This document shows positions 52,845 through 63,971 of a DNA stretch of 64,000 nucleotides, one piece after another. Source of the stretch: Azospirillum sp. OGB3 (GTDB taxonomy: Bacteria; Pseudomonadota; Alphaproteobacteria; Azospirillales; Azospirillaceae); contig NZ_JACHYN010000015.1 in the NCBI RefSeq assembly GCF_014192915.1, positions 109,043 to 173,042 of the forward strand. Reading direction: 5' to 3'. Positions within the stretch are counted from its first letter, which is position 1. The number at the start of each line of letters is the position of its first letter. The notes below the pieces were generated by a model. It saw only the letters and a program-made list of their open reading frames with translations, searched no databases and had not been told where the DNA came from. A program made the translations under genes and the position numbers.

Positions 52845-53770
52845 AGCGCGTTCTCCCGTTCCTTATGCTTGGTTCCTTGGGCGGGCGGAGCCGGCGGCGT
52901 GCCGTGATCCGCCTCGTCCTCGTCATCGGCGCGGTTCGGGCCGACCGTGATGTAATGGAAGAAGCCGAACAGGCCGGCGGCGGCGACGCCCAGCGTCGCC
53001 AGCGGCTTCAGCATGCCCTTCCACACCCCGACGACGGCGCTGATCGACGGGTTGTCCGGCAGGCCGGAGTAGAGCGCCGGCTTGTCGGCGTGGTGCAGCA
53101 CGTACATGACGTGGGTGCCGCCCACCCCGGCGGGGTCGTAGAGGCCCGCCTGGTCGTAGCCGCGCGACTGGAGGTCGGTGATGCGGGTCTGGGCGACCTC
53201 GATCATGTCCTCCTTGCTGCCGAACTGGATGGCCCCGGTCGGGCAGGTCTTGACGCAGGCCGGCTCCTGCCCCACCGCCACGCGGTCGGAGCAGAGGTTG
53301 CACTTGTAGGCCTTGCTGTCGGCCGGGCTGAGGCGGGGCACGTTGAACGGGCAGCCGGAGATGCAATAGCCGCAGCCGATGCAGTTCTCCTGGTGGAAGT
53401 CGACGATGCCGTTCTTGAACTGCACGATGGCGCCCGGCGACGGGCAGGCCTTCAGGCAGCCGGGGTCAGCGCAGTGCATGCAGCCGTCCTTGCGGATCAG
53501 CCACTCCAGCTTGCCCTTCTCCTCCACCTCGTTGAAGCGCATGACCGTCCAGGCCTGCGATGACAGGTCGGTCGGGTTGTCGTAGACGCCGACGCAGGTG
53601 CCGACCTCGGCGCGCAGCTCGTTCCATTCCGAGCAGGCGACCTGGCAGGCCTTGCAGCCGATGCAGACCGTGGTGTCGATCAGCTTCGCCACCTCCTGCG
53701 GGTTGCGGGCCTGGGGGGTCGGCGTCGGGGTGGCGGACCGGCGCAGGATATCGAGGGATTGCAGTGCCAT
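52841..53770 (-). CDS. fdoH: Formate dehydrogenase iron-sulfur (beta) subunit
   Basis: The 309-residue protein has four 4Fe-4S binding motifs: CIGCKACQVAC, CMHCADPGCLKACP, CIGCGYCISGCP and CNLCSDR...CVKTCP. The C-terminal helix (about 258-280, LKPLATLGVAAAGLFGFFHYI) anchors it in the membrane, as in FdnH/FdoH. It links the molybdenum subunit to the cytochrome. A three-base gap separates it from the alpha subunit stop. Confidence 0.95.
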   Translation of the reverse strand: MALQSLDILRRSATPTPTPQARNPQEVAKLIDTTVCIGCKACQVACSEWNELRAEVGTCVGVYDNPTDLSSQAWTVMRFNEVEEKGKLEWLIRKDGCMHCADPGCLKACPSPGAIVQFKNGIVDFHQENCIGCGYCISGCPFNVPRLSPADSKAYKCNLCSDRVAVGQEPACVKTCPTGAIQFGSKEDMIEVAQTRITDLQSRGYDQAGLYDPAGVGGTHVMYVLHHADKPALYSGLPDNPSISAVVGVWKGMLKPLATLGVAAAGLFGFFHYITVGPNRADDEDEADHGTPPAPPAQGTKHKERENAL

Positions 53771-53773
53771 GAC

Positions 53774-56700
53774 TTACGCCACTCCGATCTTCTCGACGTT
53801 CACGAGGAACGCCTTGTATTCCGGGGTCTGGGTGTTGCAGTCGCCGACGGCGGGCGGCAGCGTGTTGGACAGGAAGCCCTTCTTGGCCACCGTCTCCCAG
53901 CCCCAGTGCAGGGGGATGCCGATCTGGTGGACGGTGCGGCCCGCCACCTTCAGGGCCTTGATGCGCTTGGTCACCACCGCCTTGGCCTTGATGTGGCCGC
54001 GCTTGGAGGAGACCTGGACCCAGTCGCCGGCCTGGATGCCCTTCTCCGCCGCCAGCGTCTCGCCGATCTCCACGAACTGCTCCGGCTGGGCGATGGCGTT
54101 CAGCCGCACGCTCTTGGTCCAGAACTGGAAATGCTCGGTCAGGCGGTAGGTGGTGCCGACGTAGGGGAACTGGTCATGGGTGCCCAGCCGCTCGCGGTCG
54201 GCCTTGAAGATGCGCACCGCCGGGCTGCTGACCACCTTCGGGTGCAGCGGGTTGGTGCCGAGCGGGCTTTCCATCGGCTCGTAATGCTCGGGGAAGGGGC
54301 CGTCCACCAGCTTGTCGGTGCAGAACAGCCGCCCGACGCCCTCCGGGTTCATGATGAAGGGATTCATCCCGTCGACCGGCGGCGAGTCCACCTTGAAGTC
54401 CGGCACGTCGGCGCCCGCCCAGGCGGTGCCGTTCCAGGAAATCAGGGTGCGCTTGGGGTCCCAGGGCTTGCCCGACGGGTCGCAGGAGGCGCGGTTGTAG
54501 ATGATGCGGCGGTTGGCCGGCCACGCCCAGGCCCAACCCGGCGTGTTGCCGAGGCCCGCGTCGGTGTTGTCGCGCCGGGCCATCTGGTTGCCCGCCTGCG
54601 TCCAACAGCCGGCGAAGATCCAGCAGGCGCTCATCGTCGTGCCGTCGTCGCGCAGCAGGGCGAAGTTCGGGATCTGCTCCCCCTTGCGGGCCAGGAACTT
54701 CGCCGGGTCCTTGGGGTCGGGGATGTCGGCCAGCGCGCGGCCGTTCAGCTCCTTCGCCAGCTCCTCCGGCGTCGGCTCCAGCGGGTTCTTGTAGGGCCAG
54801 GAGAGGTTGAGGATCGGCTCCGGCGCGGTGCCGCCCTCCTTGGCGTAGAGGGTGCGGACAGCCATGAACAGCTCGGCCAGGATTTCCTGGTCGGTCTTCG
54901 CCTCGCCCGGCGGGTTGGCGCCCTTCCAGTGCCACTGCAGCCAGCGCGAGGAGTTGACGATGGCGCCGTCCTCCTCGGCGAAGCAGGTCGAGGGCAGGCG
55001 GAACACCTCGGTCTTGATCGACGCGGTGTCGACCTCGTTGACCTCGCCGTGGTTCTGCCAGAAGGAGGCGGTCTCCGTGGCGATCGGGTCGATCACCACC
55101 ATGTATTTCAGCTTGGCGAAGTCCGCCGCCGTCTTGCGCGCGTCGGGGAAGGAGGTCAGCGGGTTGAAGCCCTGGACGATGAAGCCGTTGACCTTGCCGT
55201 TGTGCATCAGGTCCATGACCTGGAGCACGTCGTACATCTTGTCCCACTTGGGCAGCCAGTCGTAGCCCCAGTTGTTCTCCGCCGTCGCCTTGTCGCCCCA
55301 GAACCACTTCAGCAGGCTGACGAAGAATTTCGGCGTGTTGGCCCAGAAATTGAGCTGGCCCGGCGCCTGCGCCTTCGGCGCGGTCTTGGCGATGTAGTCG
55401 GCAAAGGTCGGGTGCGCCTTCTCCGACGGCAGGGTCAGGTAGCCCGGCAGGTTGGTGGACAGCAGGCCGAGGTCGGACAGGCCCTGGATGTTGGAGTGGC
55501 CGCGCAGGGCGTTCACGCCGCCGCCCGGCATGCCGATGTTGCCCAGCAGAAGCTGGATCATCGCCATGGTGCGAATGTTCTGGGCGCCCACCGTGTGCTG
55601 CGTCCAGCCCAGCGCGTAGAGGATCGTGCCGACCCGGTCGCGCACCGCCGTGGAGCCGAGATGCTGGCAGACGCGCAGGAAGGCGTCCTTCGGCGTGCCG
55701 GTCAGGTCGGTCACCAGCTCCGGCGTGTAGCGCGCGTAGTGGGCCTTCATCAGGTTCCACACGCAGCGCGGATGCTGGAGCGTCGGGTCGGTCTTCGCCG
55801 TGACGCCGTCCGCCTCGACCTCGTAGTTCCAGCTGGAGCGGTCGTACTGGCCCTTGGCCGCGTCGTAGCCGCTGAACAGCCCGTCCTCGAACCCGTAGCC
55901 CTCCTTCACGATGTAGGCGGCGTTGGTGTAGGCGCGGACATACTCCCACTGGATCTTGTCGTTGGCGACCAGCCAGTTGATGACGCCGCCCAGGAACACG
56001 ATGTCGGAGCCGGCGCGGATCGGCATGTATTCGTCGGCCACCGCGGCGGAGCGGTTGTAGCGCGGGTCGACGACGACGATGCGCGCGCCGCGCTTCTTCG
56101 CCTCGACCGCCCACTTGAAGCCGACCGGGTGCGCTTCCGCCGGGTTGCCGCCCATGATCAGGATGAAGTCGGCGTTGGAGATGTCCACCCAGGTGTTGGT
56201 CATCGCCCCGCGCCCGAAGGTCGAGGCCAGCGCCGACACGGTCGGACCGTGGCAGACGCGAGCCTGCGCGTCGGTGCCGACAATGCCCAGCGAGCGCATG
56301 ACCTTCTGCGTCAGGATGCCCGTCTCGTTGGACGAGGCCGAGGCGGTCAGCATGGCGGTGGACAGCCAGCGGTTCACCGTCACGCCGTCGGCGGTCTTGG
56401 TGACGAAGTTGGCGTCGCGGTCGTCCTTGATGTGGCGGGCGATGCGCTCGATCGCCTCATGCCAGGAGATGCGCTTCCAGCTGTTCGACCCGGCCTCGCG
56501 GACCTCCGGGTACTTCAGCCGGTTCGGGCTGTGGATGAAGTCCAGCAGGCCGGCGCCCTTCGGGCAGAGCGAGCCGCGGCTGACCGGATGGTCGGGGTCG
56601 CCCTCGATGTGGATGATCTCGGCCTTGGCGTTCTTGGCGCCGTCGCCCAGGCTGTACATCAGCAGGCCGCAGCCGACCGAACAGTAGGGACAGGTGTTGC

Positions 56701-56854
56701 GGATCTCCTTGGCGCGGGCGAGGCGGAACTGGCGCACCTCGGCCAGCGCCTCAGACGGCAGGAAGCCCAGAACTCCCATGCTGGAGGCGGCGAGACCGCC
56801 CGCCGTGACCTTCAAGAACTGCCGCCGTGATACCTGCATGGGTGTGATGGGCAT
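53774..56854 (-). CDS. fdoG: Formate dehydrogenase molybdenum (alpha) subunit, Cys form
   Basis: The 1026-residue periplasmic subunit has a Tat signal (SRRQFLK, 9-15), a 4Fe-4S site (Cys55, Cys58, Cys62 and the later SLCPKG) and molybdopterin-binding domains typical of FdnG/FdoG. The residue that is selenocysteine in E. coli FdnG is a plain Cys codon here (TGC at 56254-56252; ARVCHGPTV, Cys201), so no Sec machinery is needed. GGGAGG precedes the ATG by four bases. It is the first gene of the fdoG-H-I-fdhD operon. Confidence 0.96.
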   Translation of the reverse strand: MPITPMQVSRRQFLKVTAGGLAASSMGVLGFLPSEALAEVRQFRLARAKEIRNTCPYCSVGCGLLMYSLGDGAKNAKAEIIHIEGDPDHPVSRGSLCPKGAGLLDFIHSPNRLKYPEVREAGSNSWKRISWHEAIERIARHIKDDRDANFVTKTADGVTVNRWLSTAMLTASASSNETGILTQKVMRSLGIVGTDAQARVCHGPTVSALASTFGRGAMTNTWVDISNADFILIMGGNPAEAHPVGFKWAVEAKKRGARIVVVDPRYNRSAAVADEYMPIRAGSDIVFLGGVINWLVANDKIQWEYVRAYTNAAYIVKEGYGFEDGLFSGYDAAKGQYDRSSWNYEVEADGVTAKTDPTLQHPRCVWNLMKAHYARYTPELVTDLTGTPKDAFLRVCQHLGSTAVRDRVGTILYALGWTQHTVGAQNIRTMAMIQLLLGNIGMPGGGVNALRGHSNIQGLSDLGLLSTNLPGYLTLPSEKAHPTFADYIAKTAPKAQAPGQLNFWANTPKFFVSLLKWFWGDKATAENNWGYDWLPKWDKMYDVLQVMDLMHNGKVNGFIVQGFNPLTSFPDARKTAADFAKLKYMVVIDPIATETASFWQNHGEVNEVDTASIKTEVFRLPSTCFAEEDGAIVNSSRWLQWHWKGANPPGEAKTDQEILAELFMAVRTLYAKEGGTAPEPILNLSWPYKNPLEPTPEELAKELNGRALADIPDPKDPAKFLARKGEQIPNFALLRDDGTTMSACWIFAGCWTQAGNQMARRDNTDAGLGNTPGWAWAWPANRRIIYNRASCDPSGKPWDPKRTLISWNGTAWAGADVPDFKVDSPPVDGMNPFIMNPEGVGRLFCTDKLVDGPFPEHYEPMESPLGTNPLHPKVVSSPAVRIFKADRERLGTHDQFPYVGTTYRLTEHFQFWTKSVRLNAIAQPEQFVEIGETLAAEKGIQAGDWVQVSSKRGHIKAKAVVTKRIKALKVAGRTVHQIGIPLHWGWETVAKKGFLSNTLPPAVGDCNTQTPEYKAFLVNVEKIGVA

Positions 56855-56972
56855 GAAACCTCCCTGGTGTCGGCCCTGAAGTCAGGATGTGCCGGCCCGG
56901 CGCTTGAGCGCCTGGAGCCGGGGCGCCGCACCGTCCGGGGTGACCCGGCCGAAGCGGCGCATCCCCCAAAGG

Positions 56973-56987
56973 GCAGATTCCGTGCCA
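56973..56987 (-). promoter_or_regulatory. Sigma-54 promoter for the fdoG operon
   Basis: On the minus strand the sequence TGGCAC-GGAAT-CTGC has the GG-N10-GC spacing of -24/-12 promoters and differs from consensus only by C for T at the first base of TTGC. It lies about 120 bases upstream of the fdoG ATG, leaving a leader of about 107 bases. Confidence 0.75.
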
Positions 56988-57062
56988 GCCGGGGCTTATG
57001 GCGGAATGCGGTGCGTTTGCTGGGGCGGACGGACGGACCGGCCATGCCCGCACTGCTCTGAA

Positions 57063-57127
57063 GGACATTTTGTCCAGCCGGCGATGGACAAAATGTCCAT
57101 AACCTTTGTGTGGAGGACAATCTGTCG
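57063..57127. promoter_or_regulatory. Three GGACA-N3-TGTCC palindromes, probable activator sites
   Basis: Sites at 57063-57075 (GGACATTTTGTCC), 57086-57098 (GGACAAAATGTCC) and 57115-57127 (GGACAATCTGTCG). The first two are perfect palindromes around a three-base centre and are also inverted copies of each other. They sit about 80-140 bp upstream of the fdoG-side promoter and about 175-240 bp upstream of the fdhE-side promoter, the usual place for the binding sites of an NtrC-type activator. Confidence 0.7.
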
Positions 57128-57146
57128 GGGGGTGGAAGCGTTCATA

Positions 57147-57284
57147 CCCCTCTCCCGTCCCGGGAGAGGGAGGACCCGCCGCACAGCGGCGGGAGGGTGA
57201 GGGTCCCGCAACGGGCCGGCGCGTCGTTTCTCGTGGAACCCTCACCCGGCCCTCCGGGCCACCCTCTCCCGGGGCGGGAGAGGG
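57147..57284. repeat. Intergenic palindromic repeat, copy B
   Basis: It has the same arm order as copy A at 4327: CCCTCTCCC-GTCCC-GGGAGAGGG, then GGGTGAGGGT, spacer, CCCTCACCC and an end arm CCCTCTCCC-GGGGC-GGGAGAGGG. It lies between the activator palindromes and the fdhE-side sigma-54 promoter. Confidence 0.75.
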
Positions 57285-57299
57285 AACACAGGTCCCCCC

Positions 57300-57315
57300 T
57301 GGCACCGTTCTTGCG
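57300..57315 (+). promoter_or_regulatory. Sigma-54 promoter for fdhE
   Basis: TGGCAC-CGTTC-TTGC matches the sigma-54 consensus TGGCAC-N5-TTGC exactly, with GG-N10-GC spacing. It lies 50 bases upstream of the fdhE ATG. Confidence 0.85.
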
Positions 57316-57364
57316 CTGTGCTATCCCTTCCGACTGTTCGTGATCCGTGACCGGGAAAGCCACC

Positions 57365-58264
57365 ATGACCGCCTCTTCCTCCGACGCCCCGATTTCCGAA
57401 GCGGCGATGTCCGAAGCGACCGCCGCAGCCATGGCCGCCGCCGGTCTGGTGCCGGGCCAGTCGCCGTCCCCGCTGCGCCTGCCCGACGCGGCGATCTTCG
57501 CCCGGCGGGCGGCGCGCCTGCGCGCGTTGGCGGAGGGGCACGCCATGGGCGACTGGCTGCGCTTCGTCGCCACGCTGGCCGACGCCCAGGCGGCGGTGGC
57601 CGCCACCCCCGCCACGCTGCCGCCGGAGGAGCAGTGGGCCGCCGACCTGCGCGCCCTGGCCGCCCGGCTCGACACCCTGCCCGGCGGCGCGCGCGAGGCC
57701 CTGGCCGCGCTCGCCGCGTCCGATGCCGACACTTTGGAGGCGCTGGCCGGACGCTGGGCCGGCGACGCGCTGGAGGACGGCGACCTCGCCGCCGCGCCCT
57801 TCCTGGCCGCGGCCTTCCAGACCGCCTGGACCCGCCACGCCGCGGCGCTCGACCCGGCGTCGGTGACCACCCACGCCACCGCCACCGCCTGCCCGGTCTG
57901 CGGCGGCGCGCCGGTCGCCGGCGTGTTGCAGGTCGGCATGGAGAGCGGCGGCCTGCGCTATCTCCATTGCGGGATCTGCCACACCGCCTGGCACCATGTG
58001 CGCTCGTCCTGCGTGGCCTGCGGCGACGGCAAGGACGTGTCCCAGCGCTTCGTCGAGGGGACGGACGGCACGGAGGCCAACGGCGCGGTGCGGGCGGAGA
58101 CCTGCGACGCGTGCCACAGCTATCTGAAGCTGCTGTTCCTGGAGAAGGCGCCGGACCTCGACCCGGTGGCCGACGACCTCGCCACCCTGGCGCTCGACCT
58201 GCTGCTGGGCGAGGAGGATTACCGGCGCATCGGCGTCAACCCGTTCCTGGCGGTTGCGGGGTAA
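57365..58264 (+). CDS. fdhE: Formate dehydrogenase accessory protein FdhE
   Basis: The 299-residue cytoplasmic protein carries four CxxC pairs (CPVCGG, CGICHT, CVACGDG, CDACHS, all about 178-255) as in FdhE, which binds iron and helps assemble the Tat-exported formate dehydrogenase. The N-terminal part is an Ala-rich helical region. ATG 57365 is chosen; an in-frame GTG at 57347 would add six residues. It diverges from the fdoG operon and has its own sigma-54 promoter. Confidence 0.94.
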   Translation: MTASSSDAPISEAAMSEATAAAMAAAGLVPGQSPSPLRLPDAAIFARRAARLRALAEGHAMGDWLRFVATLADAQAAVAATPATLPPEEQWAADLRALAARLDTLPGGAREALAALAASDADTLEALAGRWAGDALEDGDLAAAPFLAAAFQTAWTRHAAALDPASVTTHATATACPVCGGAPVAGVLQVGMESGGLRYLHCGICHTAWHHVRSSCVACGDGKDVSQRFVEGTDGTEANGAVRAETCDACHSYLKLLFLEKAPDLDPVADDLATLALDLLLGEEDYRRIGVNPFLAVAG

Positions 58265-58285
58265 AGAGACGCCGGGTAAGGGGGA

Positions 58286-60438
<2,153 letters not shown>

Positions 60439-60451
<13 letters not shown>

Positions 60452-61869
60452 TCCACGCATTTCCGGTCCAGCGTCTTGCGCGACACCCCCAGCAGATCGG
60501 CGGCGCGCGCCTTGCTGCCGTCGCAGCGCGCCAGCACGGTCAGGATGTGGCGCTTCTCCACCTCGGCCAGCGGCAGCACGTCGCTGTCGCCGTCCATGCG
60601 GACGTGGCGGACCGGACAGGGGGCGCAGGGCGGGTTGCCGGCCACCGCGGCGGCGCACAGGCTGGGGTCCGCGGCCAGACCCACCTCCACCGCCGCAGCG
60701 TTGGCGGTGTCCAGATCGTCGAGCGGAAATTCGCCGAGCAGCAGCGACCGCTCCACGAAGTTGCGCAGTTCGCGCACGTTGCCGGGCCAGGAATGGCACA
60801 TCAGCGCCCGCGTCACCTCCGGCGTCAGGGTCAGCGGCGGCACGGCCAGCCGCGCCGGCAGGAAGCGCATGAACAGCGCGGCCAGCTCCGGCACGTCCAC
60901 CGCGCGCTGGCGCAGCGGCGGAATGGTCAGCGTCATCACCTCCAGCCGGTAGAACAGGTCCGGGCGGAAGCGCCCCGCCGCGGCCTCCGCCTTCAAATCG
61001 CGGTTGGTGGCCGTCACCACGCGGACGTCCACCGGCACCTCCTGCTCGCTGCCGACCGGACGGATGCGCCGCTCCTCCAGCACGCGCAGCAGCTTGGATT
61101 GCAGGGTCAGCGACAGCTCGCCGATCTCGTCCAGGAACAGCGTGCCGCCGTGGGCGTAGTAGAACAGCCCTTTGCGCGCGTCCTTGGCCCCGGTGAAAGC
61201 GCCGCGGGCGTGGCCGAACAGCTCCGCCTCGATCAGGTCGGCGGAGATCGCCGCGCAGTTCACCGCCACGAAGGGACGGTCGGCGCGCGGCGACAGGTCG
61301 TGCAGCGCGCGGGCGACCAGCTCCTTGCCGACGCCGGACTCGCCCTGGATCAGCACGGTGGACGGGGTCGGCGCTACCCGCTGCACCAGCGAGCGCAACC
61401 GCATCATGGCGTCCGACCGCCCGACGATCTCGTCGCGCCCGTTGTCCTTCTTCGACAGTTGCCGGCGCAGCACATAGTTCTCACGGGTCAGCCGGGTGCG
61501 CTCGACGCAGCGATCGATGGAGTTCAGGATCTGCTCGACCCGGAAGGGCTTCAGCACGAAATCCGCTGCACCGGAGCGCAGGGCGTCGATCGCCGTGTCC
61601 ATGTCGGCGAAGGCGGTGACCAGGATCACTTCGCCGGCATAGCCGCCGGCCATCAGCTCCTTCAGCCAGTCCAGCCCCGAGCGGCCCGGCAGGGCGACGT
61701 CGAGGATGATCACCTCGGCGTGGATGCGCTCCAGCTTCTGGGCGCCCTCCTCGGCGCTGCCGGCCACCTCGACCCGCCAGCCGCGCCGTTCCAGCGCGCG
61801 CGATAGAAAGCTGCAAATCCCCTCCTCGTCGTCCACCACGAGGATGGAGGGCTTCGCCTGATCCTCCAT
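60439..61869 (-). CDS. NtrC-type sigma-54-dependent response regulator
   Basis: The 476-residue regulator has a receiver (VVDDEEG, phospho-Asp57), an AAA+ activator domain with the sigma-54 contact motif GAFTGA, Walker A GESGVGKE and a Fis-type helix-turn-helix at the C-terminus (AADLLGVSRKTLDRK). ATG 61869 has AAGGGGG six bases upstream, whereas ATG 61929 has no ribosome-binding site. It overlaps the kinase gene. Being next to a divergent pair of sigma-54 promoters and palindromes, it is the likely activator of the formate dehydrogenase genes. Confidence 0.93.
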
Positions 61870-62088
61870 TCGGCCCCCTTCCGGCGCGCTGCGGTCGGAC
61901 GGGGTGGAGACTGGCGCGGTCATGGTCATCGCTGTGCACTCGGCGGCGGAAAGCCCTGCATTCTAAGAGACCGCAACCAAGCCGGGCCAGTGATTTCCGA
62001 AATCCGGAATAGTCCCAGCGTCCCGCTTGGACAACCGCGCCGCGCCATGCGACCCTCTCCCGCTCATCGCACAGACCGGGAGCCGACC

Positions 62089-62874
62089 GTGACGGACACC
62101 AGCGGATCATTCGTCCATGCCGGACCGCGCATCGCCGATACCGACATCAGTGACGCCGAGTGGAAAGCCCGGATCGATCTCGCCGCCGCCTACCGTCTGG
62201 TCGCCGAGCGCGGCTGGGACGACCTGATCTACACCCACATCTCGCTGGCCGTGCCGGGGGAGGCGGGGCGCTTCCTCATCAACCCGTTCGGCCTGACCTT
62301 CGACGAGGTGACCGCCTCCAACCTCGTGAAGATCGACATCCATGGCGCCATCATCGGCGACAGCCCCCACCCGGTGAACGCCACCGGCTTCGTCATCCAT
62401 GGCGCCGTCCATGCGGCGCGCGAAGACGCGCGCTGCGTCATGCACCTCCACAACGAGGCGGCGGTGGCGGTGTCGATGCTGAAGGACGGGCTCCTCCCGC
62501 TGTCCCAGCACGCCCTGCGCTTTTACCGCGACCTCGCCTACCATCGGTACGAAGGGCTGGCCCTGACCGACAGCGAGAAGGTCCGCCTCGTCGCCAACCT
62601 CGGCTCCTGCCGGGCGATGCTGCTTCACAACCACGGCAGTCTGGTGACCGGGCGCACGGTGGCGGAGGCCTTCTGCCTGATGGACATGCTGGACAAGGCG
62701 TGCCGGATGCAACTCGCCGCGCAGGCCACCGGCGCGGAACTGGTGTCGCCAGCGCCGGAGCTGTGCGACAAGACCTACCGGCAGCTCACCGCCGATCCGG
62801 AGCCCGAAGGTGACCTGGAATGGCCGGCGCTGCTGCGACGCCTGGACCGGCGCTGCCCGGACTACAGGACCTGA
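62089..62874 (+). CDS. Class II aldolase/adducin-family protein
   Basis: The 261-residue protein starts at GTG 62089, preceded by GGAG at seven bases; ATG 62047 is an in-frame alternative. It has the class II aldolase fold with the zinc-binding His set HLHNEA and LHNHGSLVTGR, and an early GWDDLIYTHIS segment. Family members cleave L-fuculose 1-phosphate or decarboxylate similar substrates; the substrate is unknown. It precedes the tautomerase gene by 42 bp. Confidence 0.88.
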   Translation: MTDTSGSFVHAGPRIADTDISDAEWKARIDLAAAYRLVAERGWDDLIYTHISLAVPGEAGRFLINPFGLTFDEVTASNLVKIDIHGAIIGDSPHPVNATGFVIHGAVHAAREDARCVMHLHNEAAVAVSMLKDGLLPLSQHALRFYRDLAYHRYEGLALTDSEKVRLVANLGSCRAMLLHNHGSLVTGRTVAEAFCLMDMLDKACRMQLAAQATGAELVSPAPELCDKTYRQLTADPEPEGDLEWPALLRRLDRRCPDYRT

Positions 62875-62916
62875 GCTTTCCGGAGCGCGGTCCGCAACAG
62901 AGGGGATGGATAAACG

Positions 62917-63105
62917 ATGCCGTTGATCAACGTTCAGCTTTTCGAAGGCCGCACGCTGGAGCAGAAGCGCGCCTACGCCAAGGCGCTCACCGACGCCTCG
63001 GTCGCGGTGCTCGGCTGCAGCCCGGAGGCGGTCGATGTCATCTTCCACGACGTGAAGAAGAGCGACTGGGCCAGCGGCGGCAAGCTGTGGTCCGATCCCG
63101 AGTAA
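62917..63105 (+). CDS. 4-Oxalocrotonate tautomerase family protein
   Basis: This 62-residue protein starts MPLINVQLFEGRT; after removal of Met the catalytic Pro1 is free, as in 4-oxalocrotonate tautomerase, and an Arg (Arg11) lies where the second active-site residue is expected. The final part (IFHDVKKSDWASGGKLW) is typical of the family. It may work with the aldolase-like gene upstream on a ketoacid, which is inference. Confidence 0.92.
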   Translation: MPLINVQLFEGRTLEQKRAYAKALTDASVAVLGCSPEAVDVIFHDVKKSDWASGGKLWSDPE

Positions 63106-63192
63106 CGCCCGCTTTCCGGACGCCCATGGGAAGCATTGCTCACCCCATGGGCATCCGGACAAAAAACAGGCACGCCAATCCCTGAGCGGCGG

Positions 63193-63495
63193 TCAAACCG
63201 CTCCCACCGTCTTTCCGGTCAGGCGGTAAACCGCGGTGGCGACCGCCCGGTCCTCGCTGTCGCCGACCTCCAGGCGCCGGTCGATGTAGTTGCCGAGAAA
63301 CTCGACCAGCGCGTCGCGGGTGACCGACTGCACCCACTGGCCATGCCGGCCATAGGCTTGCAGCGTCCAGAATTCCGAGGCCATCAGCGCCGAACGGACG
63401 GATTTGGACGAGCCGTCCCAATGCGACCACAGAAAGTCGATGGCACTTTGAGCGACCGTAATCACCAAACCGGCATTGATTCCGCGTGACGCCAT
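63193..63495 (-). CDS. Hypothetical 100-residue protein
   Basis: The protein starts at ATG 63495 with AGGGAG six bases before it. It is a soluble helical protein with no family match that I can name, with many Trp, Ser and Arg residues in the centre (FLWSHWDGSSKSVRS, AYGRHGQWVQSV). A longer in-frame ORF reaching 63975 is rejected because it lacks a start signal and runs through a repeat. Confidence 0.6.
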   Translation of the reverse strand: MASRGINAGLVITVAQSAIDFLWSHWDGSSKSVRSALMASEFWTLQAYGRHGQWVQSVTRDALVEFLGNYIDRRLEVGDSEDRAVATAVYRLTGKTVGAV

Positions 63496-63641
63496 CGTAG
63501 TCTCCCTCTCAGCTTGCCGAGCGGACGCTCGTGAACGGAACTCGTTCAGCAAAAGCAGTGCCAGGGAGATCAAAACAAAAAGCCGTACCTCGTTCGGATG
63601 CGATTCGCCGGAAATCCAGACCAGACACGGGAGGAGTGGCC

Positions 63642-63878
63642 ATGAACGCGCAGGAAGAGCAACGGGCGCGCGACGCGCTGAAATGCATCGACCGCGATCT
63701 CGACGCGCTCGACATCCAGATCGCCGCTTTGCAGGCGCGGCAACGATCCGGGTCCTCCCTCGACCAGTACATCCGTGTCCGTGACGCCCTGCTGACCGAG
63801 GCCCAGACGATCCTGACCAAGCTCGATCGCCGCCCCGGCAACCAGTCTCCTCCCCCGCCTGCGGCGGGGGAGGGTTAG
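63642..63878 (+). CDS. Small helical hypothetical protein
   Basis: The 78-residue protein starts at ATG 63642, preceded by GGAGGAG at six bases. Residues 1-62 are a charged helical coiled-coil-like region (MNAQEEQRARDALKCIDRD). The C-terminal SPPPPAAGEG is encoded by a GC-rich repeat element, so the true stop may have moved when the repeat arrived. Function unknown. Confidence 0.5.
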   Translation: MNAQEEQRARDALKCIDRDLDALDIQIAALQARQRSGSSLDQYIRVRDALLTEAQTILTKLDRRPGNQSPPPPAAGEG

Positions 63879-63890
63879 GGAGGGGGCTCA
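63847..63890. repeat. GC-rich repeat (CTCCCCCGCC...GGGGGAGGG)
   Basis: A CTCCTCCCCC-GCCTGCGGC-GGGGGAGG palindrome followed by GGGAGGGGGCTC lies over the end of the 63642 gene. It is similar in base make-up but not identical to the repeats at 4327 and 57147. Confidence 0.5.
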
Positions 63891-63916
63891 TCTCCAACAC
63901 TCCGAACACAACGAAA

Positions 63917-63949
63917 AGCCGGCGCTTCCCGCAGGGGAAAGCGCCGGCC
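63917..63949 (-). terminator. Probable terminator of a minus-strand gene beyond the window
   Basis: The stem AGCCGGCGCTTCCC/GGGGAAAGCGCCGGC closes a GCA loop; read on the minus strand it is followed by TTTT. This fits termination of a gene entering from the right edge. Confidence 0.5.
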
Positions 63950-63971
63950 TTGCCGTTCATGAAGCCGATTG

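Noticed and set aside
56252..56254. Selenocysteine (TGA) in fdoG
   Set aside because: The codon is TGC in frame; no TGA or SECIS-like hairpin is needed.
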